From contig CAJXUJ010000084.1 of the NCBI GenBank assembly GCA_913061025.1, positions 1 through 5,888 of the forward strand: a stretch of DNA of 5,888 nt, read 5' to 3'. A model generated the notes under the pieces. That model was not told the origin of the DNA. It searched no databases and was given only the letters and a program-made list of their open reading frames with translations. Below are positions 3,841 to 5,888 of this stretch, piece after piece (within the stretch, counting starts at the first letter, position 1; every line of letters begins with the position of its first letter). The stretch comes from an uncultured Actinomycetes bacterium. GTDB taxonomy: Bacteria > Actinomycetota > Actinomycetes > S36-B12. Both the position numbers and the translations under genes were made by a program.

Positions 3841-5888
3841 GACGTCACCTCCGATTCCTGCTCGACAGAAACTGAGCTATCGGAGGTTTCCTCTTCATGC
3901 GGGCGATCGAGTTCGGTTGAGTCGAGGAAGTGTGGTGCCTCACCGGTCGTGGGATCGTCCGGATCATCGGGGTCGGGGTCCACCACTCGCCGCTCTGGCA
4001 GCGCAAGGACAACCAGGACAACGATGACGATGCCCTGCACGATGAGCCAACCTTGACGGAACGTGTCCTCGAATGACGCTGTTGCGACCGCGGTCGCCTT
4101 GTCCGCAGGAACAACGAAAGCTGCCGACCAATTCAACGGTTCGGGCAACTCCGCCGGAGCCAGCGCTTGACCGTCGATCGAGGCACTCCAACCGCTGGTC
4201 GATGTCGATCCGATCCACAGGACCCGCGACCCCGGTTCCACGTCAATGGCTTCCGGGAGGGCCGTGTCCAGGTACGGATCGGTTCGGATGTCCCCGGGTT
4301 GAGCGAGTTCCAATGCGGTGGGGAGGAAATCACCGGTGGCTGTATCAACATCGAGTACCTGCGCACGGGACGTCACCCCACTGATGCGCCACAGGACCTC
4401 ACCCTCGGCACTGGCAAGACGACGCAGCCCGGGCTCAGAGTCGAGCGCCGGGACGATCGACCGCGAAGAATTGGGCGCGAGTTTGACGTAGCGCACGCCA
4501 TAGGAGCGGAGCGCATCGACCTCTCCCCCGCCGCGTCCGGACGCGAGGGCGGCAACCTGCTCGTCGATGGGCTGCCAGACGTCCGCCGGCGGTGCTGTCT
4601 CGGCATCTCCGAGCATGAGCGCGGATCCACCGAGAAGTGTGTACCGGACCTCACCCACTCCGTTGTCCGAGAGAACGAGGGTGCGGGGCGCCTGGGGGCC
4701 ATTGGCTTCGGCAGCAACGAACGCCGGTACGTCTACCCGCGGTGCACGCACGAGTACCTCGTCGGTCGCCGGTATCCACCACACTGCTGCCGCGATGGGA
4801 GTCACCAACGCCCCGATCAGTGCGATCACCGCCAACGGTTGTCCGAGCGTGAAGTTCTGACCAGCGAACCGTTCGCGCAAGCCTTCGACCGCGATTCCTG
4901 CCACGGCGATCATCGCCAAACCCAGGAGCAACGTCATGGGGCCGGGCCACGGTTGCACCGGAATCCGATCGCCCGGAGGCAGCACCGTGACCGACGCTTG
5001 CGCTACGCCGACCGCGAGGGCGATCAGTCCGAGAATCCACCACGCGCCAACGTTTGCGATGGTGTCTCGACGGAACAGCGCGAGCAGCGAGGCGAAGAGC
5101 AGACCCGCGGTCACCCAGAGCGGATTCATGCCTGGACCACCGGGATGCACCAGCAGGATGTCGACGGGCCGCAGATTGGGATCGATGATTCCAGGGATGT
5201 TGAGCCCCGGCTCCACCAAGAAGAGCGACGGATTCGTGACCAGGTGCAGCGTCCACGGCATCAGCACCACGAGTGGCACAAGCAATGCGATCAGGAACCG
5301 GACGATGATCCCCCACGCCTGAGACCCGAGTCGCCGCCACGCGACGATCGATGCCGCCACGCCGATGATCACCGCCACAACCCACACCGCAGGTGTCGCG
5401 GCCAAGATGACCGACATCATCAGCGCCGTGCCGGCAGCGCGACGGATCGTGCCGCTGCGTCGAGCGAGTCGAACCCCGGATCGGATCGCGAACGGGAGCA
5501 CGATCGCCGTCATCAAGGTGCCGATGCGTCCTTGCTCGATGGCTCCGGTCATGGCGGGAAGGAGGGCGTAGGTGAATCCCATCCACGCCCGCACGAGTTT
5601 GCTCGTCACCATGCCGCGTGCGGCGAAATAGGCACTCCAACCAGCGATCGGCGCGGCCAGGAGCACCAGCACGTTCATCGCCCAATCCGGGTTGCCGAAG
5701 AGCACGCTCGCCAACGATGCGACAACGATCAAGTACGGCGCCGACGGAGTGGTCGATCCGGGACCGACGTCATGCCAGGCACTCACGTAGGTCGCCCACA
5801 GATCACTGGCACCCTGCGGCACCGGCAATAGCGCGCCGCCCTGCAGGACGCCCTCTCCCCACCAGAGCGCGCGCGTGGCGACGACGGC
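3837..5888 (-). CDS. Polytopic membrane glycosyltransferase, C-terminal 683 residues (N-terminus beyond right edge)
   Basis: The frame is open to the window edge. Twenty codons (reading AVVATRALWWGEGVLQGGAL) precede the first in-frame TTG at 5828, and the conserved sequence continues across it, so this is a truncated gene rather than one starting there. The visible part opens with a loop, WWGEGVLQGG...GASDLWATYVSAWHDVGPGS (about 9-44), followed by roughly ten hydrophobic segments between residues 50 and 372. An extracytoplasmic domain of about 240 residues follows (about 373-610), ending in a GWSASIDGQ motif, then a last membrane helix (about 613-630) and a strongly acidic cytoplasmic tail (PDPDDPDDP and EEETSDSS). 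The polytopic part plus the terminal GW-x-A-x-x-DG module resembles GT-C/YfhO-like membrane glycosyltransferases. In related actinobacteria the homologous gene, next to DUF5719, carries an N-terminal family 2 glycosyltransferase domain, which cannot be seen here. The donor, acceptor and product are unknown; an envelope polysaccharide or lipid-linked sugar is inferred. Confidence 0.78.
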   Translation of the reverse strand, partial: AVVATRALWWGEGVLQGGALLPVPQGASDLWATYVSAWHDVGPGSTTPSAPYLIVVASLASVLFGNPDWAMNVLVLLAAPIAGWSAYFAARGMVTSKLVRAWMGFTYALLPAMTGAIEQGRIGTLMTAIVLPFAIRSGVRLARRSGTIRRAAGTALMMSVILAATPAVWVVAVIIGVAASIVAWRRLGSQAWGIIVRFLIALLVPLVVLMPWTLHLVTNPSLFLVEPGLNIPGIIDPNLRPVDILLVHPGGPGMNPLWVTAGLLFASLLALFRRDTIANVGAWWILGLIALAVGVAQASVTVLPPGDRIPVQPWPGPMTLLLGLAMIAVAGIAVEGLRERFAGQNFTLGQPLAVIALIGALVTPIAAAVWWIPATDEVLVRAPRVDVPAFVAAEANGPQAPRTLVLSDNGVGEVRYTLLGGSALMLGDAETAPPADVWQPIDEQVAALASGRGGGEVDALRSYGVRYVKLAPNSSRSIVPALDSEPGLRRLASAEGEVLWRISGVTSRAQVLDVDTATGDFLPTALELAQPGDIRTDPYLDTALPEAIDVEPGSRVLWIGSTSTSGWSASIDGQALAPAELPEPLNWSAAFVVPADKATAVATASFEDTFRQGWLIVQGIVIVVLVVLALPERRVVDPDPDDPDDPTTGEAPHFLDSTELDRPHEEETSDSSVSVEQESEVTS
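3845..3852 (-). promoter_or_regulatory. Strong ribosome binding site of the DUF5719 gene, inside the glycosyltransferase gene
   Basis: On the minus strand GGAGGTGA (3852-3845) is a near-perfect complement to the 3' end of 16S rRNA, and GGAGG ends 7 nt before the GTG at 3840. It lies within the last codons of the glycosyltransferase gene, whose TGA shares bases with that GTG (GTGA, 4-nt overlap). This decides the start of the DUF5719 gene and indicates translational coupling between the two membrane proteins. Confidence 0.85.

Noticed and set aside
3837..5828. Treating the TTG at 5828 as the true start of the glycosyltransferase gene
   Set aside because: The frame stays open for the remaining 20 codons to the window edge with conserved-looking sequence (LWWGEGVLQGG) and no ribosome binding site at the TTG, so the gene continues beyond the window.
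4167..5831. A 554-codon open frame on the plus strand opposite the glycosyltransferase gene
   Set aside because: Its translation is dominated by His, Arg, Asp, Gln and Pro with no hydrophobic core or recognisable domain, as expected for the antisense of a GC-rich gene rich in hydrophobic codons. The minus-strand frame encodes a coherent membrane protein.
1..5888. Search for CRISPR arrays, tRNA or rRNA genes, insertion sequences, toxin-antitoxin pairs and other defence genes
   Set aside because: No spaced direct repeats, transposase motifs or structural RNA signatures were seen, and the window is filled by co-oriented conserved chromosomal genes.

Overview
The window looks like a chromosomal segment from a high-GC actinobacterium, most likely of the Mycobacteriales (Rhodococcus, Gordonia or Dietzia type). 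The reasons are the strong G/C bias at third codon positions, GTG starts, the actinobacteria-restricted families DUF3499 and DUF5719, and a phosphomannomutase closely resembling the mycobacterial and corynebacterial enzyme. The genus call is inference, because nothing in the window is species-specific. All five genes lie on the minus strand and occupy almost the whole window. There is no mobile element, tRNA, rRNA or CRISPR array.

In transcription order (high to low coordinates) the layout is as follows. (1) 5888-3837: the C-terminal 683 residues of a large polytopic membrane protein, probably a glycosyltransferase whose N-terminal part lies beyond the right edge. (2) 3840-2197: a DUF5719-type single-pass, mostly extracytoplasmic protein, coupled to the first gene by a GTGA overlap with a near-perfect Shine-Dalgarno sequence. 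(3) 2141-1623: a DUF3499 Cys-rich, probably metal-binding protein. (4) 1567-170: phosphomannomutase, complete. (5) 170-1: the N-terminal 56 codons of a Trm112-like zinc-ribbon protein, coupled to the mutase by a TGATG overlap and running off the left edge.

The functional theme is cell-envelope glycan assembly. The mutase supplies mannose-1-phosphate for GDP-mannose, hence mannosylated lipids and lipoglycans. The membrane glycosyltransferase and its DUF5719 partner probably act on envelope polymers at the cytoplasmic membrane. DUF3499 and Trm112-like proteins are conserved companions of unknown role here.

The two short gaps (about 55 bp each, before DUF3499 and before the mutase) each contain a TANNNT hexamer 6-7 nt upstream of the start codon and lack a clear ribosome binding site. 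This suggests leaderless promoters that divide the cluster into separately initiated units.

This is mostly a conserved housekeeping neighbourhood, and I do not see a clearly new system. The points most worth a second look are the GT-C/YfhO-like architecture of the membrane protein, the oppositely charged cytoplasmic tails of the two coupled membrane proteins, the apparent absence of the metallopeptidase gene usually found next to DUF3499, and the paired leaderless-type starts.
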